This document shows positions 32,784 through 40,959 of a stretch of DNA of 64,000 bases, piece by piece. The DNA is from Paracoccaceae bacterium (GTDB lineage Bacteria; Pseudomonadota; Alphaproteobacteria; Rhodobacterales; Rhodobacteraceae), in NCBI GenBank assembly GCA_016124615.1, contig WGNF01000011.1, positions 62,001 to 126,000 on the forward strand. The letters run 5' to 3'. Position numbers and translations under genes: made by a program. The stretch's first letter is position 1. Each line of letters starts with the position of its first letter. Below the pieces are notes generated by a model that saw only the letters and a program-made list of their open reading frames with translations, ran no database searches and was not told the DNA's origin.

Positions 32784-33860
32784 GTGGCGAAGCTAGGAAA
32801 GGTCACGCTGAGGCGGCTTCATCTGCCGCTGGTGAAACCCTATCGCCTGTCCTATCGGACCTTCGACGTTTTCGAGCCCTTCCTGCTTGAGGTTGAGGAT
32901 GAAACCGGCCGTCGCAGCTTTTCCGATGGCCACGTTTCGCCGGGGTCGAGCAAGGAAACGCGCGAGGGCGCCTGGGCCTTTCTCGAACGGCACATCCGCG
33001 CCGCGGCGGGGCGGGAACCCGAGGAAGTGACCGGCAAGGTTCTGGGCGAGTTCGAAGACAGCAAGGTGGCGGCGACGATCCTTGTCACCGCGCTGGAGAA
33101 TCTGGCCGCCGACCCGCTGCTGGGCGTGCCCGAGGCGGTGCGTCTGCCGCTGCTGATCCCGATCGGGCAGACCGATCTTGCGGCGATCCCGGCCGAGGTG
33201 GAGGACTGCCTCGCCCAAGGCTATCGCACCTTCAAGGTGAAGGTCGGCAAGGATGTCGAGGCCGATCTGCAGCGGGTGGCGGCGATCCAGTCTGCCAGCG
33301 CGGGTCGCGCGACGCTGCGGCTTGACGCCAACCGTGCGTTCGACCGCGCCCAGGGGGTCAGCTTTTCTGCGCGGCTCGATCCGACCGGGATCGAACTGTT
33401 CGAGCAGCCCTGCGCCGCAGAGGACTGGGAATCGAACGAGGCGGTGGCGCGGGCCTCGACCGTGCCGCTGATGCTTGATGAGCCGATCTGCACCCTCGAC
33501 GATATCAAGCGCGCCGGGAACATCCCCGGCGTCGGGTTCTGCAAGCTCAAGCTGAAGCGGTTCGGCGGCCTGCGGCGGCTGCGGGACGGGCTGGAGGCGG
33601 TTCGCGCCCACGGCATGGAGCCGGTGCTTGGCGACGGGCTCGGTTCAGAGATCCACAACTGGATGGAGGCCAGCCTTGCCAATGGCGTGATCCGCAATGC
33701 GGGCGAGTTCAATGGCTTCCTGAAATGCCGCGACCGGCTTTTTGCCAACCCGATGACCTTTCGCGATGGCGCCCTGTGCCTTCCGAAAGGGTACCGCCCC
33801 ACGCTCGACCCCGAGGCGGTGGAGCGGCTGACGGCCGTGCGCAGCGACTACGTGTTCTGA
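32784..33860 (+). CDS. Enolase-superfamily protein, muconate-lactonising enzyme subgroup
   Basis: 358-residue enolase-superfamily enzyme. The barrel has FKVKVGKD (first KxK), metal ligands in TLRLDANRAF, IELFEQPC and PLMLDEPIC, and a second KxK in GFCKLKLKRFGG: the MLE-subgroup arrangement, where two Lys flank the substrate. Members cycloisomerise, racemise, epimerise or dehydrate carboxylates via an enolate. The GTG at 32784 has AGGAGGAG upstream; the ATG at 32782 is in another frame with an early stop. First gene of the operon with the carboxyltransferase and acyl-CoA synthetase. The substrate is unknown. Confidence 0.85.
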   Translation: MAKLGKVTLRRLHLPLVKPYRLSYRTFDVFEPFLLEVEDETGRRSFSDGHVSPGSSKETREGAWAFLERHIRAAAGREPEEVTGKVLGEFEDSKVAATILVTALENLAADPLLGVPEAVRLPLLIPIGQTDLAAIPAEVEDCLAQGYRTFKVKVGKDVEADLQRVAAIQSASAGRATLRLDANRAFDRAQGVSFSARLDPTGIELFEQPCAAEDWESNEAVARASTVPLMLDEPICTLDDIKRAGNIPGVGFCKLKLKRFGGLRRLRDGLEAVRAHGMEPVLGDGLGSEIHNWMEASLANGVIRNAGEFNGFLKCRDRLFANPMTFRDGALCLPKGYRPTLDPEAVERLTAVRSDYVF

Positions 33861-33870
33861 GGAGGATGCA

Positions 33871-35406
33871 ATGCCACACGAAACCATGCTTGCCGAACTC
33901 GACCGCAGACGCGCCGCCGCCGCGGCGATGGGCGGCGCGAAGAAACTGGCCCAGCGGCGTGAAAACGGGCAGCTGAACGCCGCCGAACGCCTTGATGCGC
34001 TGGTCGATCCCGAAAGTTTCTTCGAGGTGGGGCTGCTTGGCCGCTCGGCCTATTCGGCGGCAGAGGCGGCAAAGACCCCGCGCGACGGCAAGCTGACCGG
34101 CTTTGCGCTGATCGAGGGGCGCGATGTCGGCGTGGTGGTCAACGAATTCACCACCAAGGGCGCCTCGACCGGTGCCACAAACTCCAAGAAGATGGGCTAT
34201 ATCCGCCGGACCTGCACCGAGCGCGGCATTCCCTTCGTTCACATCGGCGAATCCACCGGCGCCCGACTGCCCGATGCGATGGGCTCCAAGGGCATGGGCG
34301 CGATGCTTGGCAACGACGTGACCCAGTTCCGCCGGATGCGCGACACGCCCTGGGCCGCGGCGGCGCTTGATACCGCCTTTGGGTCTTCGGCGTGGATGTG
34401 TTGCTGCTCGGACTTCGCGGTGATGCGCAAAGGCTCGATCATGTCGGTGTCGAGCCCGCGGCTGGTCTCGATGGCGATCGGCGAAAAGGTCGATCTTGAA
34501 GAGCTTGGCGGCTGGCGCATCCATGCCGACATGACCGGCCTGATCGACCAGTTCGTCGATACCGATGAAGAGGCGATGGCGGCGATCCGGCGGTTCCTGT
34601 CCTACATGCCCTCGCACAACGGCGAATTGCCGCCCGCTCAGGCCGAAAGCGAGGGCTCCGGCGAAAACCAGGATCGCATTCTCGACATCATCCCCGAGAA
34701 ACGGACGCAGGTCTATCCGATGAAGAAGATCATCGAGGTGATCTTTGACAACGGCAGCCTGTTCGAGTTCAAGGCGCGGTTCGGCAAACCGGCGATCGTG
34801 GCGCTGGCAAGGCTGGCCGGCAAGGTTGTCGGCGTCGTCGCCAATAACCCGCAAGTCGGTGGCGGCGCGCTTTCGGCCGATGCCTGCCGCAAGATCGTCG
34901 ATTTCACGGTGCTGTGCGACAGCTTCAACATCCCCATTGTCCGGCTGATGGACACGCCCGGTTTCGTTGTCGGCACCGAAGCCGAAAAGCGCGGTGCCCC
35001 TGGCCACATCATGAACTTCATGAACGCCACCTGCCTGACCACCGTGCCGCAGGTGACGGTGATCTGCCGCAAGGCCTATGGGCGCGCCTATGTCGCGATG
35101 GGCGGCGGCGCGCATAACGACGCGATGGTCGCCTGGCCGATGGCCGAGGTGTCGTTCATGGATCCGGTTTTCGCCACCAATATCGTCCACAACCTCGCCC
35201 CCGGTCAGGACGGGTTCGAGGCCGCGCTGGCCGAGATCCAGAAGGATCTGGAGATCTGGGACATGGCCGAAATCTTCTCGGCCCATGACGTGATCAAGCC
35301 GCAAGAGACTCGCGATTACCTGATCCGGATGCTCGACATCCAGCAACGCCGCCGTTCGGGCGGGATCGGCCAGCACCTGATGCGGACCTGGCCCACCAGC
35401 TACTGA
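33871..35406 (+). CDS. Acyl-CoA carboxyltransferase subunit (PccB/MmdA type)
   Basis: 511-residue carboxyltransferase with two crotonase-like halves. N-half: EFTTKGASTGATNSKKM and ESTGARLPD; C-half: NPQVGGGALSADACRK, RLMDTPGFVVGTEAE and AMGGGAHNDAM. It moves CO2 from biotinyl-BCCP to an acyl-CoA, or works in reverse as a decarboxylase. With the BCCP and biotin carboxylase at 24.7-26.3 kb it completes a three-subunit enzyme, split over two operons under matching palindromes. The acyl-CoA cannot be named; propionyl-CoA or a methylcrotonyl-like substrate would fit. 10 bp after the enolase-family gene. Confidence 0.9.
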   Translation: MPHETMLAELDRRRAAAAAMGGAKKLAQRRENGQLNAAERLDALVDPESFFEVGLLGRSAYSAAEAAKTPRDGKLTGFALIEGRDVGVVVNEFTTKGASTGATNSKKMGYIRRTCTERGIPFVHIGESTGARLPDAMGSKGMGAMLGNDVTQFRRMRDTPWAAAALDTAFGSSAWMCCCSDFAVMRKGSIMSVSSPRLVSMAIGEKVDLEELGGWRIHADMTGLIDQFVDTDEEAMAAIRRFLSYMPSHNGELPPAQAESEGSGENQDRILDIIPEKRTQVYPMKKIIEVIFDNGSLFEFKARFGKPAIVALARLAGKVVGVVANNPQVGGGALSADACRKIVDFTVLCDSFNIPIVRLMDTPGFVVGTEAEKRGAPGHIMNFMNATCLTTVPQVTVICRKAYGRAYVAMGGGAHNDAMVAWPMAEVSFMDPVFATNIVHNLAPGQDGFEAALAEIQKDLEIWDMAEIFSAHDVIKPQETRDYLIRMLDIQQRRRSGGIGQHLMRTWPTSY

Positions 35407-35430
35407 CCGCCTGAACTGAGGAGACGACGG

Positions 35431-37710
35431 ATGGACCTGAACCCCACGACCGCCGAAGCGATCATCGCGCGCGCGCGCGCCGCTGGCCGCACCGCGCTTG
35501 ACGAGGCCAGCGGCAAGGCGCTGCTATCCTGCTTCGGCATCGCCACGCCACGCGCGGTCGTGGTCGCCAGCCCAGAACAGGGGGCAGAGCGCGCCAAGGG
35601 GATGGCCGGGCCCTTTGCGGTCAAGGTCGTCTCGCCCGACATCCTGCACAAGTCCGACGCGGGCGGCGTGACGCTGAACCTCGCCGATGGCGCAGCCGTG
35701 GCCGCCGCGATCCGCGAGATGGCTGGCAAGCCCAGGATCGCCGCGGCGCGGGTCGAGGGCTGGCTGGTCGAGGAAATGATCCCCAAGGGTCAGGAGATGG
35801 TGATCGGCGGTTTCCGGGATCGCGAGTTCGGGCCGATGATCATGGTCGGCCTTGGCGGCATTTTCGTCGAGGTGCTGAAGGATGTCTCGTTCCGGATCTG
35901 CCCGATCAACCGCGCCGATGCCGAGGCGATGCTGGCGGAGCTGAAGGGCCGCGCCCTGCTGCACGGCGCGCGCGGCGTGGCAGCGGTGGACGAAGCGGCG
36001 TTGATCGACGCCATGCTGGCGCTCGGCGGGGCGCAGGGGCTGCTGATGCGGTTCGCCGACGACATCGCCGAGGCGGACCTGAACCCGATCATCGTGACCC
36101 AAACCGGTGCCGTTGCCGCCGATGCGCGCTTCATCCTGACACCCGCAGGGGAAGCGGGGCGACCGGCGCGGATGTTGCGCGATCCGCTGACCGAATTCGC
36201 GCCGCTGTTCTTCCCCGAGACCATCGCGGTTCTTGGCGCCTCGACCAAAGAGGTGGCGATCGCCAACACCTTCATCCGCCGCCTGCGGAGCTTTGGTTAT
36301 TCTGGCGAGATCTACCCCATCCACCCCACTGCGACCGAGATCGAGGGGCTTGCGGCCTACCGCACCATCGCCGAGGCGCCGCGCCCGGTTGACTACGCCT
36401 ATATCGCCATCGGGGCGCAGCGGATCCCCGATGTCATCGCCGGTGCCGCCGGTCGGCTGAAGGTTGCGCAGGTGATTTCGGCCGGTTTCGGCGAACTGGC
36501 CGAGGGCCGTGCGCTGGAGGCGGATCTGGTCGCCAAGGCCAGCGCTGCCGGGGTGCGCGTGGTCGGGCCGAACTGCCTTGGGTCCTACTCGCCGCGCGGC
36601 GGGCTGACCTTTCCGGTCGGCGCCCCGACAGAGGTGGGCCGGATCGGCATCGTCGCCCAGTCGGGCGGGCTTTCGACCGACATCATCAAACGCGGCCAGT
36701 GGCGGGGGCTGCGGTTTTCCGGCCTCGTGACCATCGGCAACAGCGCGGACGTGACGCCGCACGAGCTGGTCGAATTCTACTTCGCCGACCCCCAGACCAC
36801 GGCCGTCGGCCTTTACATCGAGGATATCCGCGAGGGTCGCGCCTTCTTCGACCTGTTGCGCTGCCATCCCGCGCCGAAGCAGGTGGTGATCCTGAAAGGC
36901 GGACGCAGTGCGCTTGGGCGGGCGGCGGCGGCCTCGCACACCGGCGCCCTAGCCGGTGACGACCGCGCATGGCAGGCGCTGGCGGCCCAGCTTCCAGTGG
37001 CGCTCGTCTCGACGCTGGACGAATTCATCGACGCGCTTCTCATGCTGCAATCGGTCACCCTGCGCCCGCACAAGCCGACCCGAGAGGTGGTGCTGTTCGG
37101 CAATGGTGGCGGGTCAAGCGTGCTTGGCACCGATGCGTTCGCGTCATACGGGCTGAACGTCTCGCCGCTTTGCGCCGCGGCGCTCGCGCCGCTGGAGGCG
37201 ATGGGGTTGCCGCCGGGCACCAGCCTTGTGAACCCGATCGACACGCCGGTGCGGACGCTGCAGGAAAAGGACGGCCTGATCGCTGGCGAGATCCTTGGCC
37301 ATGTGCTGGAACTGGCGCAACCCGATGCCGTCGCGATGCACCTGAACCTTGCGGCCTTCGTCGGCCGTGGCACGGCCGATCCGATGGAGACGCTGTTCGA
37401 GGTGATCGGCAAGGCGGTGCGGCAATGGCCGGGGGTGGCACATTTCGCCCTTGCGCTGCGCTCGGACGGCTCGCCCGAACTCGACGACAAGCGCCGCATC
37501 TACCGCGAAAAGGCGCGCGCGATCGGGCTGGCCGTCTTCGACGAGATCCCGGCGATGGCGGGGGCGCTGTCGGTCGTCAGCCATCTGGAACACCGGCTGG
37601 CGGCACGAAGCGGCGGCGCGGCCGACCCGGACGATGCCGAGAAGCGGCTGGCGCGCCTCGGTATACAGAGGTATGCTGAACCCGGCGCGGCCGGACCCCG
37701 ACCAAGGTGA
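35431..37710 (+). CDS. ADP-forming acyl-CoA synthetase, ATP-grasp domain first
   Basis: 759-residue NDP-forming acyl-CoA synthetase. An ATP-grasp domain comes first (about residues 10-235, with GPFAVKVVSPDILHKSDAGG), then the CoA-binding Rossmann domain (TIAVLGASTKEVAIANTF) and the succinyl-CoA-ligase-like part with the phospho-His H503 in ASHTGALAGDD. It links acid activation to ATP use (or acyl-CoA cleavage to ATP gain). Many homologues place the ATP-grasp part last, so this is the permuted order. 24 bp after the carboxyltransferase: the likely entry or exit of the CoA pathway. Confidence 0.88.
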   Translation: MDLNPTTAEAIIARARAAGRTALDEASGKALLSCFGIATPRAVVVASPEQGAERAKGMAGPFAVKVVSPDILHKSDAGGVTLNLADGAAVAAAIREMAGKPRIAAARVEGWLVEEMIPKGQEMVIGGFRDREFGPMIMVGLGGIFVEVLKDVSFRICPINRADAEAMLAELKGRALLHGARGVAAVDEAALIDAMLALGGAQGLLMRFADDIAEADLNPIIVTQTGAVAADARFILTPAGEAGRPARMLRDPLTEFAPLFFPETIAVLGASTKEVAIANTFIRRLRSFGYSGEIYPIHPTATEIEGLAAYRTIAEAPRPVDYAYIAIGAQRIPDVIAGAAGRLKVAQVISAGFGELAEGRALEADLVAKASAAGVRVVGPNCLGSYSPRGGLTFPVGAPTEVGRIGIVAQSGGLSTDIIKRGQWRGLRFSGLVTIGNSADVTPHELVEFYFADPQTTAVGLYIEDIREGRAFFDLLRCHPAPKQVVILKGGRSALGRAAAASHTGALAGDDRAWQALAAQLPVALVSTLDEFIDALLMLQSVTLRPHKPTREVVLFGNGGGSSVLGTDAFASYGLNVSPLCAAALAPLEAMGLPPGTSLVNPIDTPVRTLQEKDGLIAGEILGHVLELAQPDAVAMHLNLAAFVGRGTADPMETLFEVIGKAVRQWPGVAHFALALRSDGSPELDDKRRIYREKARAIGLAVFDEIPAMAGALSVVSHLEHRLAARSGGAADPDDAEKRLARLGIQRYAEPGAAGPRPR

Positions 37711-37722
37711 AAGTCAGACATC

Positions 37723-38292
37723 ATGACCAGGCAGGACACCGCCACGCTTGAGACCGAAAAGCCGACGGTCTTGCGGCTGCTGCTGGTCTTCACGCGGATC
37801 GGGCTGACCAGCTTCGGCGGCGGCCTGAGTGGCCTGTTCTTCCGCGCTTTCGTCCAGGATTACAAATGGATGACCGAGGAAGAGTTTCTGAACGGTCTGG
37901 CCATCTCGCAGGCCCTGCCGGGCGTAAACATCAAGAACATGGCGATCTGGATCGGCTATCATCTTGGCGGCTTTCCCGGCGCGGTCGTGGGGTTTTTCGG
38001 GATCATCGGCCCCCCGGCGGTGTTCATCGTTTTCCTCGGCGTCGTGTTCGCCCAGCTGACCGGCTACCCCATCACCGAAGTCGCGCTTGAGGGTGCAGCG
38101 GCGGCGGCAATCGGGCTGTCGCTGTCGATGGGGCTGACGGCGGCATGGCACGTCCGGCGCGCGGTGCTGCCGTTCGTCGCGATGGTGGTCACCTTCGTTG
38201 CTATCGGCCTCCTGCAACTGCCGATGCTTTGGGTTCTTCTCGTCGTCGGCGCGATCAGCATCGTCGTCGAATACCGCCGCACGGGGTCCTGA
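37723..38292 (+). CDS. chrA: ChrA-family transporter, N-terminal-type half protein
   Basis: 189-residue membrane protein of the CHR family, corresponding to one half of a long ChrA. Motifs FTRIGLTSFGGGLSGLFFRA and NGLAISQALPGVNIKNMAIW are the family signature. Short CHR proteins work as pairs of opposite topology; its partner starts in the ATGA overlap at its stop codon. CHR proteins export chromate or other oxyanions, though many homologues are untested. 12 bp after the synthetase gene, so it may be read through from the TrmB module. Confidence 0.85.
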   Translation: MTRQDTATLETEKPTVLRLLLVFTRIGLTSFGGGLSGLFFRAFVQDYKWMTEEEFLNGLAISQALPGVNIKNMAIWIGYHLGGFPGAVVGFFGIIGPPAVFIVFLGVVFAQLTGYPITEVALEGAAAAAIGLSLSMGLTAAWHVRRAVLPFVAMVVTFVAIGLLQLPMLWVLLVVGAISIVVEYRRTGS

Positions 38293-38831
38293 TGGCGGAT
38301 AATCTTCTCTCTGCGATGGTGCAGGTCTTTGCCCCGCTGTCGCTGATGACGATCGGCGGCGGTCAGGGCGTGGTGGCCGAAATCCACCGGCAAGTCGTCG
38401 ACGTGCATCACTGGCTGACCGAGACCCAGTTCCTTGACGACTTCGCCATCTCGCGTCTGGCGCCCGGCCCCGGTTCGCTGCTGGTCACGCTGATCGGCTG
38501 GCACATCGCGGGCGTTCTTGGTGCGATCGTCGCCACGCTTTCGATCTTTGGGCCAACGGCGCTTTTGATCTACGCGGTCGCCCACGTTTGGTCGCGCTAC
38601 CGCGGCGCGCGCCTTCTGATCGCGCTGGAGGCGGGGCTGCGGCCAGTCGCGGCCGGGTTGGTGCTGGCTGCGGTCTGGGTGCTCATGCTCGCGCTCAAGG
38701 GCGGCTGGATCGCCGAGGGTGTGGCGCTGGCCTCGACGGCGGCGCTGATGGCAACCCGGATCAATCCGCTGATCCTGATCGCCTGCGGCGCGGCCCTTTT
38801 TGTCGGCCTGTCCCAGGTCGGCGCCCTTTAG
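38292..38831 (+). CDS. chrA: ChrA-family transporter, C-terminal-type half protein
   Basis: 179-residue partner of the preceding CHR half: PLSLMTIGGGQGVVAEIHRQ and FAISRLAPGPGSLLVTLIGW mark the second-half signature. Its ATG overlaps the first half's stop (ATGA), as expected for a 1:1 heterodimer. It ends in a 4-bp convergent overlap with the LysR gene. Confidence 0.87.
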   Translation: MADNLLSAMVQVFAPLSLMTIGGGQGVVAEIHRQVVDVHHWLTETQFLDDFAISRLAPGPGSLLVTLIGWHIAGVLGAIVATLSIFGPTALLIYAVAHVWSRYRGARLLIALEAGLRPVAAGLVLAAVWVLMLALKGGWIAEGVALASTAALMATRINPLILIACGAALFVGLSQVGAL

Positions 38832-39739
38832 CGCGCGGGCCGCGGAACGGGGGCGGCATCGTCAAGCCCGCAGACCAGCGCCGTGAAGGCGCGGGCGGCG
38901 TGGCTTTCATGCCGCTCGCGGTGGCGCAGAAGGCGAAAGCGCCGCGCCAGCGGCGGAAAGGGCAGCCGCACCAGATCGCCCGCGGCAAGGCCGGCCTCGA
39001 CCACTAGCCGCGACAGGATGGTCACCCCGCCGCCTGCGGTCACGGCGCTGCGAACGGCTTCGTTCGAGGCAAGCTCGATCCGGTCGGTCAGCGCGTCGGG
39101 GTCGATGCCCTGGCAGGCCAGCGCCCGTTCCATCAGCGCCCGCGTGCCCGAACCCCGCTCTCGCAAGACCCAGGTTCCGGCAAGCAGGGCGGCGCGGTCG
39201 GGTGCCGTCTTGGCCCAAGGATGCGACGGGGCCGCGACCAGAAACAACTCGTCGCCCTTCAGGTCGCGCTCGCTCAGCGCCTCGGCCACCACCGGCCCCT
39301 CGACGAACCCGAGGTCGGCCCGCATCTCGGTTACCTCGACGGCGACCTGCTCTGAATTGCCGATGGTCAGGTTCAGGGCAATGCCGGGATGCTGGCGGTG
39401 GAAGGTCAACATCATCGGCGGCAGCCAGTAGTTCGCCAGCGTCTGGCTTGCCGCGATCTGCAAGGCACCGAGGCGCAGGTCGGCGACATCGTTCAGCAGC
39501 CGCTCGGCGGCGGCGGCGCGGGCAAGCACGGCGCGCGCCTCGGGCAGGAACAGCCGCCCGGCCTCGGTCAGCGCGATGCGCCGCCCGACCCGTTCGAACA
39601 GCTTCGTCGCATGGCGGTTTTCCAGCGCGACGATGGCCGCCGAGGTCGCCGATTGCGTCAGGTTCAGCGCCTCTGCCGCGCGGGTGACATGCTCGCGTTC
39701 GGCGACGGCGATGAAGATGCGAAGCTGCTCGAGGGTCAT
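38828..39739 (-). CDS. LysR-family regulator
   Basis: 303-residue LysR regulator: N-terminal HTH (LRIFIAVAEREHVTRAAEAL, then SQSATSAAI-like recognition helix) and a periplasmic-binding-like effector domain. It resembles YeiE/CysB-type proteins, which commonly neighbour YeiH. Its start lies 9 bp after the YeiH-type gene on the same strand, so it is the second gene of that operon. Sulfite or related anions are known effectors for YeiE relatives; not shown here. Confidence 0.88.
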   Translation of the reverse strand: MTLEQLRIFIAVAEREHVTRAAEALNLTQSATSAAIVALENRHATKLFERVGRRIALTEAGRLFLPEARAVLARAAAAERLLNDVADLRLGALQIAASQTLANYWLPPMMLTFHRQHPGIALNLTIGNSEQVAVEVTEMRADLGFVEGPVVAEALSERDLKGDELFLVAAPSHPWAKTAPDRAALLAGTWVLRERGSGTRALMERALACQGIDPDALTDRIELASNEAVRSAVTAGGGVTILSRLVVEAGLAAGDLVRLPFPPLARRFRLLRHRERHESHAARAFTALVCGLDDAAPVPRPAR

Positions 39740-39748
39740 GGCGGGATG

Positions 39749-40762
39749 CTAGCCCTGCCCCGAGACCAGCACCAGCGCCAAGGCGACGGCGCCGATGAAG
39801 AGCCAGGATGCGGCACCAAGCACCAGCGGGCGCAGGCCCATCGCTCGCAGCTTGCCGATGTCGGTTTCCAGCCCCATCGCCGCCAGTGCCATCGCCAGCA
39901 GGAACTGGGTCAGCACGACCGCGCCGTCATGGATCGGCGCGGGCATCCAGCCGGTCGAGGCGACCAGCACCATGCCCAGAAAGCCGATGACGAACCACGG
40001 CAGCGGGGTCGCCGCACCGACCGCCCCCTGCCCCGCCCCGCGCGCCGCCCGGCGACCAAGGACGATGACCACCGGCGCCAGCATCATGACGCGCGTCAGC
40101 TTGGCGATGGTGGCAAAGTCACCGGCTTCGGTGCCGCGCTGATAGCCCGCGGCCACCACCTGCGCGACCTCGTGGATCGAGGCCCCGGCCCAGAGGCCAT
40201 AGCCATGCGCGCCCAGCGGCAACAGCCCGCCCAACAGCGGATAAAGCACCATCGACAGCGAGCCGAAGACGGTGACGCAGGCGACGGCATAGGCCACGTC
40301 CTCATCCCCGGCGCGCGTCACCGCATTGGTGGCGATGACGGCCGAGGCGCCGCAGATCGAGGTGCCGGCGGCGATCAACTGCGCCAGCCCGGCCTCGACC
40401 CCCAGCCGATGGCCAAGCCATGTGGTGAAGGTGAAGGTGGCCACCAGCGCGGTGGCGATCAGCGCCACGCCCACCGGGCCAACCGCCGCAACCTGATGCA
40501 GCGTCAGCTGAAGCCCCAGCAGCACGATGCCCGCGCGCAGGATGCGGCGCAGGCTGAACTTGACCCCCGCCTTGGCCGCCGCGGGCGTGCCGACGATGTT
40601 GTGGCCCGCCATTCCGACCAGAATGGCCAGGATCAGCGGGCTGAGCGCGCCAAGGCCGGGTATCCGGTGCAGGGCGAAAGCGATGGCCGCGATACCGGCG
40701 GTCAGCAAAAGGCCGGGGCCGAGCCGGTCGGGTGCGGAGTGAGAGAGGCGTGCATCGAACAT
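39749..40762 (-). CDS. YeiH / UPF0324 family membrane protein, putative anion exporter
   Basis: 337-residue membrane protein with about nine to ten hydrophobic segments and the family motifs ILVGMAGHNIVGTPA, AAGTSICGASAVIATN and ASIHEVAQVVAAGYQ. It belongs to the YeiH/UPF0324 (putative sulfate exporter) family, whose role is poorly proven. The start at 40762 (MFDARL) is supported by AGGA upstream; an upstream ATG at 40813 is less likely. It forms an operon with the LysR gene and is divergent from the MHYT-LytTR gene. Confidence 0.85.
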   Translation of the reverse strand: MFDARLSHSAPDRLGPGLLLTAGIAAIAFALHRIPGLGALSPLILAILVGMAGHNIVGTPAAAKAGVKFSLRRILRAGIVLLGLQLTLHQVAAVGPVGVALIATALVATFTFTTWLGHRLGVEAGLAQLIAAGTSICGASAVIATNAVTRAGDEDVAYAVACVTVFGSLSMVLYPLLGGLLPLGAHGYGLWAGASIHEVAQVVAAGYQRGTEAGDFATIAKLTRVMMLAPVVIVLGRRAARGAGQGAVGAATPLPWFVIGFLGMVLVASTGWMPAPIHDGAVVLTQFLLAMALAAMGLETDIGKLRAMGLRPLVLGAASWLFIGAVALALVLVSGQG

Positions 40763-40959
40763 GACAGGTCCTTTCCTTGGTCCCCGCCGACTTACGCCGC
40801 CGAAAGCAATCAAAAAAACGGATTGTTATTGTGAGTATGTTCGATGGAGCCGAACGATTTCCGCCACTCGTCGGCCACTGCCCGGTGGCTGATCGCGCGT
40901 TCAGCCCCGGTAAACCGGCCCGCGCACCCGCCGCTAACACCTTTCCCGGCGAACGGTCT

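Noticed and set aside
32782..32796. ATG two bases before the chosen GTG of the enolase-family gene
   Set aside because: It is in a different frame and meets a stop after four codons.
39749..40762. Idea that the YeiH-type exporter serves sulfite metabolism of the ComA-family protein
   Set aside because: The genes are more than 22 kb apart with different regulators and no shared operator; only a family-name link.
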